Positions 20,691 through 32,400 of a DNA stretch of 64,000 nucleotides are shown here, one piece after another. The stretch's first letter is position 1. The number at the start of each line of letters is the position of its first letter. A program made the position numbers and the translations under genes. Origin of the DNA: Bombardia bombarda. Taxonomy: Eukaryota > Ascomycota > Sordariomycetes > Sordariales > Lasiosphaeriaceae. The notes under the pieces were generated by a model. That model was not told the DNA's origin. It saw only the letters and a list, made by a program, of their open reading frames with translations, and did not search any database. Where the stretch lies: the NCBI GenBank assembly GCA_030512295.1, contig JAULSR010000003.1:1550001-1614000 (forward strand), given 5' to 3'.

Positions 20691-21651
20691 ATGTTCCAAA
20701 ATCCAAACCTGCCAAGCAAGTGATAGAAAAAGCGGGACTCCAAATCTACCAGCAACAGCAAAATTACCTACCTGAAAGAAAATGGGGATCAGAATAGTAG
20801 AGGGATACATGCTTAGATTTCGCCGATATTGCCACTTTTGCAAGCACTGGCACTTTTTGGTGTCCCGCTTTTTTGGCCACCCACTTTGCCTGTCTCGCCT
20901 GCCTGATTGACAGCTTCACTTGGAACAGCAGGGACAGACCGAGAATAAGGGATTCTGATCAAGGTTGGAAAAGCATTATTCGCATACTTACAAGCAATAT
21001 GCGAACATCCGAGCTTATACGACAGGTTCCACAGTGGATTGACTGCACTGAACGGAATGCAAATGATGGATGACAGACCTTTGGCTAGCGACGGGTCCTT
21101 CCCTAGCGGGCTGAGTCGGGCTGGCAATTCCTCCGGGCCTGTTCCGCTGCGGCCGCCCTTAGAGTAGGCAAGTGTGGCCTCAGAAGTAAGCCAAAATTCA
21201 GAACCTACAAAGCCGACCACGCAGCGCATTCAAGCCCCCGCGGCAAAATCTTTCTCCGCCCGTCGGGGAGTTTTAATGCACCGCTCAAGGGGGCAACAAT
21301 CCTTCTTTGGGGGCAAAAAAGAGCAATTGAATGCTAAGGTAAGCGCACCGCCAGCCGTCAAACTGGATTTTGGGCGCAAAACATACACGTTTCCTACAAA
21401 TCTGGTAGTAGTGTGATGACGGCCGTCTTGTCCCGAAATCCGATAGGCAACATAATGCCACAAGTTTCCTGTAAAAATGTCACCATCGTGCACGCGATTG
21501 TCCCGACTTTGAACACTAAATCCGCATGTCGCCGTCAACGCCTGATAGCGCCCGGCGACTTTCGCTGCTTTTTTGTCATTTATCACAATCGAAATTCGTG
21601 CGATAGCTGATTCCAACTACAACAACACACAAAATAAATCGACCAGTGGAA
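20691..21651. other. Intergenic, upstream of the zinc-finger gene
   Basis: No domain-bearing ORF. Frames at 21174-21416 (+) and 21230-21616 (-) overlap and look random. The last part is the presumed promoter and leader of the zinc-finger gene. Confidence 0.45.
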
Positions 21652-22359
21652 ATGACGGGGACCATCACCGACGAGAGCAGGATCGTCGAAATCACACGCG
21701 ACTCAAAGGACGTTGATGCATTGACGAAACTTAGCTCTACCACGACAGCAAACTCAATACACAGCCGGAAATCAGCTGGGTCGTTTGATTTGACTGATTT
21801 GAGTCTGTTCCACATCCCCGATCATCCCCTGGGTCGCCTCAGTCTCTGCCAGTTTCCTTGGCTCTCTTCTAGCCAACAACAGCCGCCAACAGCTGTTGCC
21901 GCAACATCAGCATCTGTCGCCAAACTCCCTTCGCCCTCACAAGGCGACTCACATACCTTATCACTATCAGACGAGAAAAGGCCGATAGATGTTACGGCCC
22001 CTTTTACCTGCGACGAGTGCGGCAAGCTCTGTCGGGACGCAAAGTCTTTGAGGTTAGTGTGTGTGTGTGTGTGTGTGTAACGTGAACTCCGAAAGAGCTG
22101 AATGTTGACATGGCGGCACAGTCAACACAAACGCTGTCACTCAAAGACGCATCGATGCAAGATACCCAGCTGCTGGCTCAAGTTCAGCACCAGGAGGGAC
22201 CTGTATCGTCACCAAGCATCAGTTCATGACCTGGAGAGGACATGCGCATGCCCCTATTGCTCTAAAAAGGTGGCTGGCTCGAGGATCGATAACCTGAAGC
22301 GACACATGAACATCTTTTGTCGCGTGCGAAGGAAGATCATGAGGGAGGTTGAGGAATAA
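21652..22359 (+). CDS. C2H2 zinc-finger protein (212 aa)
   Basis: Two exons, 21652-22052 and 22122-22359, with the donor inside GTTAGTGTGTG and acceptor CACAG; the join restores the first finger. The N-terminal 115 residues are Ser/Thr/Gln-rich with no domain. Three zinc-binding units follow: CDECGKLCRDAKSLSQHKRC+H (C2H2, split by the intron); CKIPSCWLKFSTRRDLYRHQ...H (C-X4-C type); and CPYCSKKVAGSRIDNLKRHM...C (C2HC). A basic tail (RVRRKIMREVEE) ends the protein. Likely a DNA-binding regulator; targets are unknown. An AATGACG start with no competing upstream ATG in frame supports the start. The intron carries an 11-unit GT microsatellite (22057-22078) directly after the donor. Confidence 0.85.
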
Positions 22360-23086
22360 CAGCGGGACTTGGTCTTATGGTTGTATTGTTCATTTGGGTT
22401 GGTATGGTGGCTATGGTGCATTTGAGCGTGTCCTTTTTTTTTGGTTTTCGGCCGGGCCTTCTCTTTTCATTTCTGCATCTATTATATGTGGTTGGCTTCA
22501 GGGATTAATGCGATATAGGTTGTAAGGATCATACGTGTCTGGGATTGTCTGGTACGTTCTTTGCCTGCCGACAAGTCCCTGCTCTTGAGGCTTTAACTCC
22601 TTTCACTCCAAGGTACTGTGCGGCTATGAGGATTTGGTATGACACCCTTCACGCGCGCTGTGGGCAGGGACCTTACATGCACGGGTCTATATATGCATAG
22701 CGTGGCCAGAGCAGCAGGTCCGGTGTTTGTGCGACGACGTGCCTGGTGAGTGGAGCTTCAGTGTGGTGTTAGGAGATAGGATTGGTCTGTGTCTAGACGA
22801 AAATGCGGCCCAGGGGGGAGGGGAGGGTGTGATGGAATACTGAATTGGAGCCCCCAACTTTAATGGCGCCGATTATTTGGATTGATTGGATTATGCTCTA
22901 GTTTTCGGTCCTGCAGGCTGTGCCTTGTCGTTGGTGCGGGTGGCTGGGATTGTCGAGAATGGCAAACGAGGCTCTGAGTTCTCTTGTCCTCATCTCCCGC
23001 CAAGAGCCCTACTTCATCTGCGTTACCAGCACGATTTTGCTAGTACCATTCATGCTTTCTCGATCTCTTCAATAATAACACCAACA
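22360..23086. other. Intergenic, 5' flank of membrane-protein gene
   Basis: No gene recognised. The reading frame of the next gene stays open back to 22886 but has no better ATG in a coding-like context. Confidence 0.5.
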
Positions 23087-25619
23087 ATGGATAATTGCTC
23101 ATACAGCTGCGATGATCCCCCGGGGATACTGGAGGCATATGGTGATGTATCTGGTGTAGGGGTAAGATACCTATTCACCCGTATCGAAATTGCCTTTGGC
23201 CAGCGAGAGGCTCTGACAACTCAGCAGGTTATCGTCAGCTTTGTGGCGAGCGCATGCCTCGTTATTCTGCTGCTACTTATTCATTATCTCTTTGTCTTGA
23301 ACCCGGAGCTTGACCTTGCCCGGGCATCAGACGACAGTACCACCAAGACACGACACCCAAATCCAGTTGACGTCCACTTTCTCAAATTCATACGAGGACC
23401 GTTCAAACGCCGATGGAACCCGAATTCCGAAAAAGGGTCACGACTTGAATCGATACTGAACTCGGTGTGTACATACCTTGATACCATCGTCTGCATTATT
23501 CTGGGCAGAGACTGTGCTAAACGTCCTTTTCTTTCAGTGTGTCCTGTCTTTGGCCGATGTGCAGACCATCACCGGGCTGGCCATACTTGTCAGTGGTTTC
23601 ATATCCTTGCCCTGCAAACTGTCAGCATACCATTGGCAGATCATCACCCATCTGGCGTGGTTGTCCTCGGCGACTCATCTTGCCACCCTGACATTCCTTC
23701 GGAACTACCTCAACAACCACCACGGGCAGCTTGCCTGGCGTGTGATTGGCATGGGATGTCTGCTGGTCCTTCAAGTTGCAGCCGCAATCCCAACCACCCA
23801 TTTCGACTTCAAGGACCCTTATGATGATGCCAACTCTTCACCAAATGTCGCTCCGTCTTTTTACGCCATATGCTTCTTCAATAAGGGCGGTCTTGACATC
23901 AACCAGGACGCGCTACAATCCACAATATTCAGTTACGTGTTGCTGGGTTACGGCTTCACAGTGCGAGCGGTCAAGCTCTCTACGCACGCTAGGTGGTGGA
24001 CAGGCAGTATTTTGACGCGGTTGACTGAATACATGACGAAGGGAATCTCGGGCACTGTTACAACGGAGCTGACCCCTGTCAAGACCCCGGGCAGATTCAA
24101 AAGAATGCTCAACGTCCTGATCCGTGCTGCTCTTAACATCGTTATTGCGCAACTATACCTGTTCAGCTCAGTCCTTGCCGAGGTAAGTAATACGGGAATG
24201 CAGACTCCATCTCTTCAATCTTGATCAGACAAAGTTGTTGACATGTAATCTGTCCAGGTATATTGGCTGGTCATATCTCTAGCGTGGGTCACCTTTCGTT
24301 TGTACCACCTTCGGGAAAGATGGGGGCCAGCGGGCGAAGACAGCTGGACGTTTGGTCAAATCCTGCCACTCGCTTTACTTGCTGCACCTTTGGTATCCAT
24401 TGCTCAAGTCATCTATGAAAAGTTCCATGGTAAGTAACACGATAGCCCGGTCTCTACGTTCTGATGTGTTGTTGTCGGTTTTACTTCAACGATACACCCA
24501 GGTTACTGACACTCGATGATTCGCATGACCTCAGAACCATCCTACCAGTCCGTTGCTGCCGACTCAGCAACAGAATCCACGTTCATAGAAGCGCAAGATT
24601 CCCCCACAAACGTTTTCATCTACTCCTCCCCCTACGGATCCCCAGCGGGAGACGAATCAACGATCCCCGATTACTCATACAAGTCCAGTCGCGTCTCTTA
24701 CCAGCAGTCGGAATATTCACTCATCTCCAAGCTTCACGGCGCCGAGGAACTCGGCCACTTCAAGTCTCGTGAATTCGGCGGCACAGTCTTCCTCCAGGCA
24801 TGCTGTTACTTGTGGTACGGACTGTATATGATCCTCAGCAAGCCCAAGGGGGTACTAAACCCGTTGTTTACTTTGTTGTTCGACGCACTGCTATACCAGC
24901 CATTCCTGCAGGCCTTGTGGATCACCAACGTCTCCACCATATGGCGCAACACAGGTAGCAAGTCGAGCAGTGCCTGGACAGACCGACACCGCACCCAGCT
25001 GAGCATAATGCTGCTCGCCAGTCTGACTGCTTCCTCCGCGGGATCCTTCTTCTTCATCACGGTTGCCGTGCCTCGCAACTACACCGGCTTGAGTCTGGGC
25101 GACAAAGTAGATTTGTACGGAGTCATGGCAATCTTGATGTGTTTGTACCTGGGTTTCTGGATCGGTTCGCGGGTGTGGATGACAATTGAGAGGAGGCTTG
25201 GGCGTGGCGAAGTCGCCGGTGGCAAGCCGGCAAAGAGGAGGATGCTGGTCAGGTTCTTTTTTTCATTTGTGTCGGTCATCATCTTCAGCCCGTTTGCTTT
25301 TCTCGACTCGTGGTCTGTTTCAGCCCTGCATGAGCTGTTTGAATCCGTGGTCATTTGGTTCTATGTCGCGCCGTACGGCTGGATTTTGGTATGGTCGCTT
25401 GGGGTGTTTGAGAAGGTGGCTGGGTGGTTCAGCCTCGATCTCACATTCTTCCTTAACATCCTGTACGCGGCTGTTTATTTCACGTTGCTTGTTTTGAGCT
25501 ATACTTTTGACGGCAAGGATACGGTTAGGTTGTTGCCGTTGGAATGGGTGTCTATTGGGTATATTTGCTGGGCAATTCTTATATGGACGGTTCAGGGATG
25601 GTTCAAGCGACGTCGTTAA
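23087..25619 (+). CDS. Polytopic membrane protein of unknown family (759 aa)
   Basis: Four exons (23087-23464, 23538-24182, 24258-24429, 24535-25619) join in frame with canonical splice sites. A short Cys-containing N-terminus (NCSYSCDD) is followed by many hydrophobic segments, among them QVIVSFVASACLVILLLLIH, ITGLAILVSGFISLPCKL, WLVISLAWVTFRLYHL, ILPLALLAAPLVSIAQVIY, SIMLLASLTASSAGSFFFIT, FFFSFVSVIIFSPFAFL, YAAVYFTLLVLSYTF and WVSIGYICWAILIWTVQGWF. They fall in two blocks separated by a Ser/Tyr-rich hydrophilic loop of about 90 residues starting near residue 399, which may be cytoplasmic and phosphorylated. I estimate 12 or more helices. No transporter or enzyme signature is recognised. Its 3' end faces that of the receptor gene 124 bp away. 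Confidence 0.85.
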
Positions 25620-25743
25620 GCTGAGGTGGACTGTATTACGGAGTGTTTTGTAGGGGAGATGAAAACCGACTGAGTCATGGGTGAGTGGTTGGGTCTTCCT
25701 ATCATTTGCCACGCCAAGTCAGCTTGTGCTATGTTATGCTAGC

Positions 25744-27308
25744 TTATACCCCCCTGACACTTTTAAACCTCGTCCATGGAGCCGTATCATCATCCTCCGC
25801 CTCGCTCGGGGCCGGCGAGTCAAGGTTATTCACGACCCCGACCTGGGTTTCTCTCGTCACCTGGAATCCTTTTACCCCTTCATGTAGCTGCTCCTGAGAC
25901 TCGGATGGCTTCAGCTTGCCCGCGGAGACGTCTTCTTCCCTTATCTTGTGGTACGGGTCCGATTTCATACTCATGCCGGGCTTGAGCACCTGCATCTGGT
26001 GCGAGCCTGAACGTCTCTGTCTACTAGGGGTTGAGATGCTGTTGGTCGGACCTGTGGAGGTCTTGCTGGAGCCCAGCTCCTTGACACTTCTTCCGCCCTC
26101 CCTATACTGCTTTATCAGTGCGGGCAGACACGGCACGCTGAGGATAAAGAAGCAAGATGTCATCTCGGCGCAGGCCCAGAATATTAGTGGGCCGAGGATG
26201 TAGACGCTGTCTGCATCTTCGGCGAGGGTGATGCTATAGGTGAGCCGGAAGCAGGCGGAGATGGAACCACTATAGTTACAAGGACCATCTTGTCAGCTTT
26301 TGTTGACTGTTGGAAACACATAGTGCAACTTGAACTAGGGGGGTTAGCACTTACATGGTGCCAACGCCAAAGATGACCGACACGCCCAGCCTCCTCTGCC
26401 AGTTCATGTGCAGACTCCAGATGATGCTCTGCGGTAACAATATCATTCATATATCAGATGCAACCTGGATGGCTGACGACCATAAGATGATATTGGGCAA
26501 ACTAATGCACTTGCTCGGAACATAGAACTCCCAGATAGCGTTGTGCGGTGTACACTGTATATTCAAGAGAGTAACGCACGCGACGCTCCAGATGGACTGC
26601 ACGGTTACAAGGGCAATACAGCCCCACCAGAAGGGGCTCTTCAACCGTTCTCCTGGTACGAAGACTCTGCACCAGTCGAGAAGGATGGCAGTCTTTATCA
26701 GGGGAAGAACGATCGAGTAGCAGCAGCCATAGACAAGGACGAGCTGGGTAGGGGGATCAGGTTAGCCACAACATTTTGAGGATGCCTGCCAGAGTCCAGG
26801 TAGGATCATGAACCTGGGGGAGAGGTGCAGAGGGAGCTTACATAGAGTGGGTGTACGAGATCGGCGAGATGGATGTCCCATGTGTGGACATAATAACCCG
26901 GGGCATTTATTAAGCTATACGCGGCATATGCGGTGCCCCAGTATAATCCCTACACAGTTTTAGATAGTCTGAATTTAAAGGATATAAAGGATCGGCCTAC
27001 ATATGCAACTATCATCAAAACTAGGAGTGAAGGCACAGATTGTTAGTTGTGTCCATGTCCTCGCCCTCACTTGTTTAATAGGGGAAATACAGCTTACTTT
27101 CTTCGATGTTTATCCTTTCTCCAACCCAAAATCGGGCGTATAGACGTAGTAAGAAACACAATTTGAGAATGAGAGTGAGGAACGTAGTCACGCCCATTGC
27201 AAGCCCATTCTGGTTGGGTGGATTATCGAAATTGGGAGTAACACCAGACGGCGGTGGAAGAGCCGGCAACGCCAAGAAGGTCACGACTTCGGGTGTCATG
27301 TCTCCCAT
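25744..27308 (-). pseudogene. Fungal rhodopsin-domain (PTH11-like) receptor with one in-frame TGA
   Basis: Five exons (27308-27098, 27020-27001, 26949-26842, 26743-26355, 26269-25744) phase perfectly to 417 codons. The family pattern is clear: an N-terminal ...NPPNQNGLAMGVTTFLTL helix, LYWGTAYAAY, PLIKTAILLDWCRVFVP (the KxxxLxxYxR-like region), NIQCTPHNAIWEF...PSKCI (conserved Cys loop), SIIWSLHMNWQRRLGVSVIF and GSISACFRLTY, then a long Ser/Lys-rich cytosolic tail. Codon 212 (26449-26447) is TGA inside the usually unbroken 'SDxxMxLLPQSIIW' helix, with correct sequence on both sides in the same frame. A 36-nt intron from the nearby GTTGCA to CAG is too short. Otherwise intact, so a recent nonsense change or a base error. 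Exon 2 is only 20 nt. Confidence 0.8.
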
Positions 27309-29322
27309 GGCGATCGAATGAAAAAGAAGGACAGAGCTGGGTGAATGCGGGGGTGGAAATGAGCGGACGAGTCGGCGGACGAAGGCACGAATGGACGATG
27401 GACGGAGTCCGCTACGACGGGCAAAGCAGGGCCCCGGCGTATTATTGCTTACGATAGTTGAGCGGCATGAATGAAGGAAGCCAGAAGGAAGAAAAGAAGC
27501 CGGAAAGAAGGAAAGAGGTTAGCATTTTCTTTTCTCCCCCCTGTTGCTGGCTAATCGGCCGACCAGCATCTAGGCGCGCCTGGTACTTCGTGTTGTCGTT
27601 CGTGAAGTTAGTGTCGCGCTGATCATCATCGACATGAGCCCCATCCGGTTCTCAGATATAAAAGGATCCCGGCAGACTGGATAGACCTGGCTGGTTTTTT
27701 CCATGTTTATTTCCTTGTACCACTCTCAAGGTGGAGCATCGCCTTGAGACCCTGCCCTTGTACATTCGGTCAATCCCCTCGAGTCAAGCACTGCTCATAA
27801 CAAAAAGCAGATTTAGTTTGCAACTGGACAGAAACATGAAGTATCCATCAATTATCACACTTTAAGAATTGTGGCTGAGATGAGGAGCAAATAGAGTTGT
27901 GACAATCCAATGCCAAGCCTCGTGAAACTGTCTGCCCCTGAAGCCCCTGAAGCCCCTGAAGTCAATCAAAACAGGTACCCTAGCAACCTAGCAGCAACAA
28001 CAAACCAGAAAGTCGAAAGTCGACAACAACTTGAACCTCTGTCCTCGAGCACGAAGATCAGCACTCGTTCGAATTTATATTCCCCTACAAAGCGCACCAC
28101 CTTACCTAGCACAGCAGATATTCTAAATCGTTCTTGTACCTAAAGAGAGCCGACCCGCCTGCGGCATTGGCCGACCCGTTGGACCGTCGCGTGTGAGGTG
28201 GGTCCACCCAGGGCCGCTTACAGAGCTAACGTTAAAAACCAGAAGAAATTCACTAAAACAGTCGTTGAAAAGCTGTAATTACATACGATATACGAGAGGT
28301 GCGCAAGTGAAGACCCGCATAACCCCTTCGCTGGATCGAAGGGTTCATGTAAACAGGGATGATTGTGGAGAATCCATTGCTTTGGTAAGTAGAAAAAAGA
28401 AACACTCGTTCTAGCGTGAATCCCTCAGAATGCTTAGAATGATCGCGTTTCTTTCTGATCGCGAATCTCGCGAGTAACGCGGATCTCGGATTCTTGGATT
28501 TCTCCATGCCGAATTGAGAATGCGAGCAAGAACCTAGCAACCGATGCAAAAGGTCCAATCATCAGACAGAACCGGACTGTGCCCCCTGACTTCTTGGCAT
28601 GTCCTAGGCCACAAGGAGGGTCGTCAAGAGAAAATATTTGAAATCGCATATTGCTTTTAATAAGCAAGGAGCAATATCTATGCCATACTGTGATCATAGA
28701 TCAGAGTATTACTGAACAATCCGTACGCGTATTCCCTAAGTAGATAGGTATGAGTCCAATGTAGAGTACAATGGCGATCTAAGCCTTTCTACCGTGTATA
28801 GCCAAGATCATAGTCTGCTCCATTCACATGGGATAAGTTAGTCATAGCTTAGTGCTGTACTGTCGGACTGTACGCATGCACGTTATTCCCAACAGCATGG
28901 ATAGTGTGGCCCCGGGCGGTGAGAGAGAGCTATTAGAGGTAGTATTATAGAATATAAAGAAGTCCCCCGCTCTTCAATAGTAGCCCCTCAATCACGGCAG
29001 CTCAACCAACAAGATAAGCCCGTGACTGTGAGAACCAAGGTCAGACTACCTCAGCATCTGGTAAGCAGTTCATGCATTTCTATTTCTATCTCCGTGGCCC
29101 TCCATATGCATATGAAGGTAGCCTTGCTGTGCATCTGAGTTGTGTCCTGATCTGACTTCACGATACATCCGGCAGTTCGAATCGCAGATACTCCCGGAAA
29201 AAAAAGGGGAAAGATATTCTGACAATACCATTGCAACATGGCTACCGGTAGGTCTCCCATAACAAAATTTTAACTCGCAATACAGTCTCGGGGGCAAGAG
29301 CCATGCTGACGATGGGTGAAAA
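27309..29322. other. 2-kb intergenic region
   Basis: Presumed divergent promoter area between the leftward receptor gene and the rightward monooxygenase. A 9-bp unit (GAAGCCCCT) is repeated about three times at 27934-27960. The frame at 27910-28143 has no domain. The interval 28.0-29.0 kb is relatively AT-rich. No gene recognised. Confidence 0.5.
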
Positions 29323-31560
29323 ATGCGAGCAACATTAACAGCCAAAGTCAACAACAATGAGCATCCACCAAAGGCGGATTTACGCAGGAAGATGGCCGAG
29401 TACCCCCTACCGGTCATCACTCCGGGCACCATCGACCCAGCTTTGATGATTGGCAACGAGCCAACAAAACAGGCGCGTATTGTCTTGGACGCTTTTAACG
29501 CAGCAGTTGCTGTTAATGACGCTCAAGCTTTGGAGAACTGTTTCTTCTCCACGCAGGCATACTGGCGGGACCAGCTGGCGCTAACCTACCACTTGCGCAC
29601 CTTCACTACCCCTGCCAGTATTGCTGCGAGCTTTCTTGAAACTAAGCGTCTTAGGGCTGTTAAGGATGGGATGGAGCTCGACGCGGAAGCCCATTTTATT
29701 CCTGTTACGCCGGTGCTTGTGAGTCTTGAGATATCTGTTAAAAGACACAATGCAACTAACAGAGTTGGCTATGACAGCAATTCATTGACTGCAGTATAAC
29801 TTTCAGAACCGTCTCACCGGCTGCATTGTGCCGCGGAAGGATGGTCCTCTTGCCGGTCAAGACTACACTCGACAATGGTACTGAGACAGTTCAGTGGAAG
29901 ATCTGGGCCCTGGCTACCTGGATCGAGAGCTTGGACCTACAGCCAGAGGACAAGACACTGCTGGAGCTTCCTCGCAGAGAGTTGGACGGGTTGAATACGT
30001 TTGAGACAGATGTGTTTATAATTGGTGCTGGAAACTCGTAAGTTGTCCCTTTGATCGAGAGACTCTGGACAGTGACTGATATCCCATCATTTGGGACTGG
30101 ATGATACAGGGCAGTTTCTCTTGCGGCACGTCTCAAGACACTGGGTGTCGACAGCGTCATGATCGATCGAAATGCCCATCCTGGCGATAACTGGGCTCTC
30201 CGTTATGACTGCATGAAGTTCCACATTCCCACGTCGTTTTGTCACTTGCCTTTTATGAGTAAGTCTCTCATCCCAAATTTGCACCCCCATTATAGTTGGT
30301 TGAATCAAGCCTAACACACCACACCGCATAGACTATGACGATGAGCTTCTCGCTCCTCATCTCCTTACCAGAGACGAGCTGGCAGAGCAAGTCCGCCGCT
30401 ACATCGCCACCTTCCACCTCAACCTCATCAACTCGGCCACAACCCAGTCGACTGTCTACGACAAGTCAACCAAGCGATGGCTTGTCACGTTCAAGACACC
30501 CACCGGCCAAGCAACCGCAGTCGCCAAACACCTAGTGCAAGCAACCGGCATCGGCTCGCAGAAACCCTACCTCCCAGCCATGAAAGACGAGGGCCTGTAC
30601 AAGGGCATAAGCCTACACTCTGCAAGCTACAAGAACGCCACCGAGCTGAGGGACAAAGGCGTCAAGGTCAGTAACACAAATCTTCTGCATCACTTACAAC
30701 CGTCAGTCAACTAATCCCACCAACCAAACAGACCGTCCTAATAATCGGCTCCGCCAACACCGCCTTCGACATCCTCGAAGACTGCCACGCCTCCCGCCTC
30801 CCCACCGTCACCATGGTCGTCCGCTCCCCCACCTACCTCATCCCCATCTCCTACATCACCAACCCGCACTCCCTCGCCGCCTACGACAACATGCCCCTCG
30901 CCGTCGCCGACGCCCAATACCTCACCCTGCCCGCCTTCATCGACGGCCAGCTCGGCGCGTCCATGTTCCGCCATCTCGCCACCGAAGGCGACGAACCGGC
31001 CCGCTACGCCGCGCTCGCCAAGGCCGGGTTCCCCGTGATTGATAGCGCGCATCCGGACGGCGTGCTGACGCATTACTTGCTCGAGCGCGCGGGCGGGCAT
31101 TATGTCGATACGGGCGGGGTGAGGCTGATTGAGGAGGGGAAGGTGGGTGTGAAGGCGGGCACGGAGCCGGTGGGGTGGACGGCGGATGGGGTTAGGTTTA
31201 AGGATGGGAGTGTGGTGGGCGCGGATGCCGTGGTTTGGTGCACGGGGTTTGCGGATCGGGATGCGAGCGGGGTGGCGGGGGAGGTTATGGGTGGAGATGG
31301 GGATGGGGAGAAGGGGGAGATGGGAGGTATGTGACGGCGGGAGAGGTTGCGGCAGGGTTGGATAATACGTGGGGGCTTGATGATGAGGGCGAGCTGCGCG
31401 GTATGTGGAAGCGGCAGACGAGGTTGGGAGAGGTGGATTATAGCTACTGGATCATGGGCGGGCATTCGCAGTTTATGAGGTGGCATTCTAAGACGTTGGC
31501 GTTGCAGATTAAGGCGGCGATTGAGGGGTGTTGCCGGAGGCTTACTTGGGGAGGGGGTGA
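29323..31560 (+). CDS. FAD-dependent monooxygenase (FMO/YUCCA-like), two frame breaks
   Basis: Exons 29323-29718, 29778-30037, 30110-30258, 30332-30666 and 30732-31560 follow canonical sites. The N-terminal 160 residues resemble the SnoaL-like extension of fungal FMOs. An FAD Rossmann motif follows (FIIGAGNSAVSLAARL), then NWALRYDCMKFHIP, an FMO-type GLYKGISLHSASY, the NADPH motif LIIGSANTAFDILED, and VVWCTGFADRD. The conserved C-terminus (DNTWGLDDEGELRGMW, WIMGGHSQFMRWHSKTLALQ, VLPEAYLG) sits in two further frames. Shifts lie at about 31300-31326 and at 31525-31528, both in G runs and both equal to one missing base; without them the frame ends at TGA 31332-31334. Start: ATG 29323 or 29392 (MAEYPLPVITPG); the latter matches the family's usual beginning. 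Substrate unknown. Confidence 0.85.
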
Positions 31561-32400
31561 GGCGGTGGTACATGTACCTTTGGTGATAGTGAGTGTGGGT
31601 GTGGTGTTGCGTGCAGAATTAGATTGGTAATCTCTTCTCATAGGAATTTTTGATAACATGTTATGGGCAGCTTATTGAAAGATGTGTCGGATTCGGGAGC
31701 TTTTGATAAAGGGAGGCAGGTACCTGTGGTTTTGGGCAACAATGCTGGGTTCAGCTGGGTAACCGTTAAATCATCGGACGTCGAATACTATCGTTACCAT
31801 GTTGCGGTTCAGGCCTTTGTTGATGTTCCCAAAAGGGGTTCAGGGGCAATCGGGGGTTGGGGCACGTGCTTTGTCTTACTGGAACTGCCCCTATCCAAGC
31901 ACAGCGTGACAGGCCTCAGTTAGATCACGGTCTACTGCATAGGTATGATGTCAATTTACACCTGGGAGACACAAGCCCCACTATAATGGCGGGAAATATG
32001 ATGGGATGAATTTAACCGGGTAAGAGAGCTCAACCCGGTAGCGAATTGCCCATCCAGAGAGCATGAACCATCTCCATTACTATCCGGGGATAATTAGCAA
32101 CTGCGGAGAATAATATTCCAGCGGATAGTACCAAGGTCTGTTTCTTAGCCTCCGTAGGAAGCTGATCTCCCGGCCTTTAGATTATCTAGTAAAGTGTGGC
32201 CTCCGCACTTTCGGGCCGTGTTATCGCAAATCCCCATGCATACATGCACCCTTATATCGAATGACCTAGACGAACTTGAGCGCAACAATGATGAGGACTT
32301 ATAACCATGATGATCCCTTATAGTCACGATAACATCAACAACTAAATAATATCACTCCAAGCTTTTCTATCGCTACGCTCCACTCACCACCTTCATCAAA
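31561..32400. other. Intergenic, promoter of small secreted protein
   Basis: No coding signal. A C/A-rich leader (CTCACCACCTTCATCAAA) immediately precedes the next ATG. Confidence 0.5.

Noticed and set aside
20430..20843. 137-codon minus-strand ORF
   Set aside because: It lies across the 260-bp inverted repeat and its peptides (NAILVCLLVWL and its mirror) come from the repeat arms; no domain.
12935..31560. Possible secondary-metabolite cluster (oxidase, reductase, zinc-finger, monooxygenase)
   Set aside because: No polyketide, peptide, terpene or other backbone enzyme occurs anywhere in the window, and the intervening genes are unrelated ankyrin, membrane and receptor genes.
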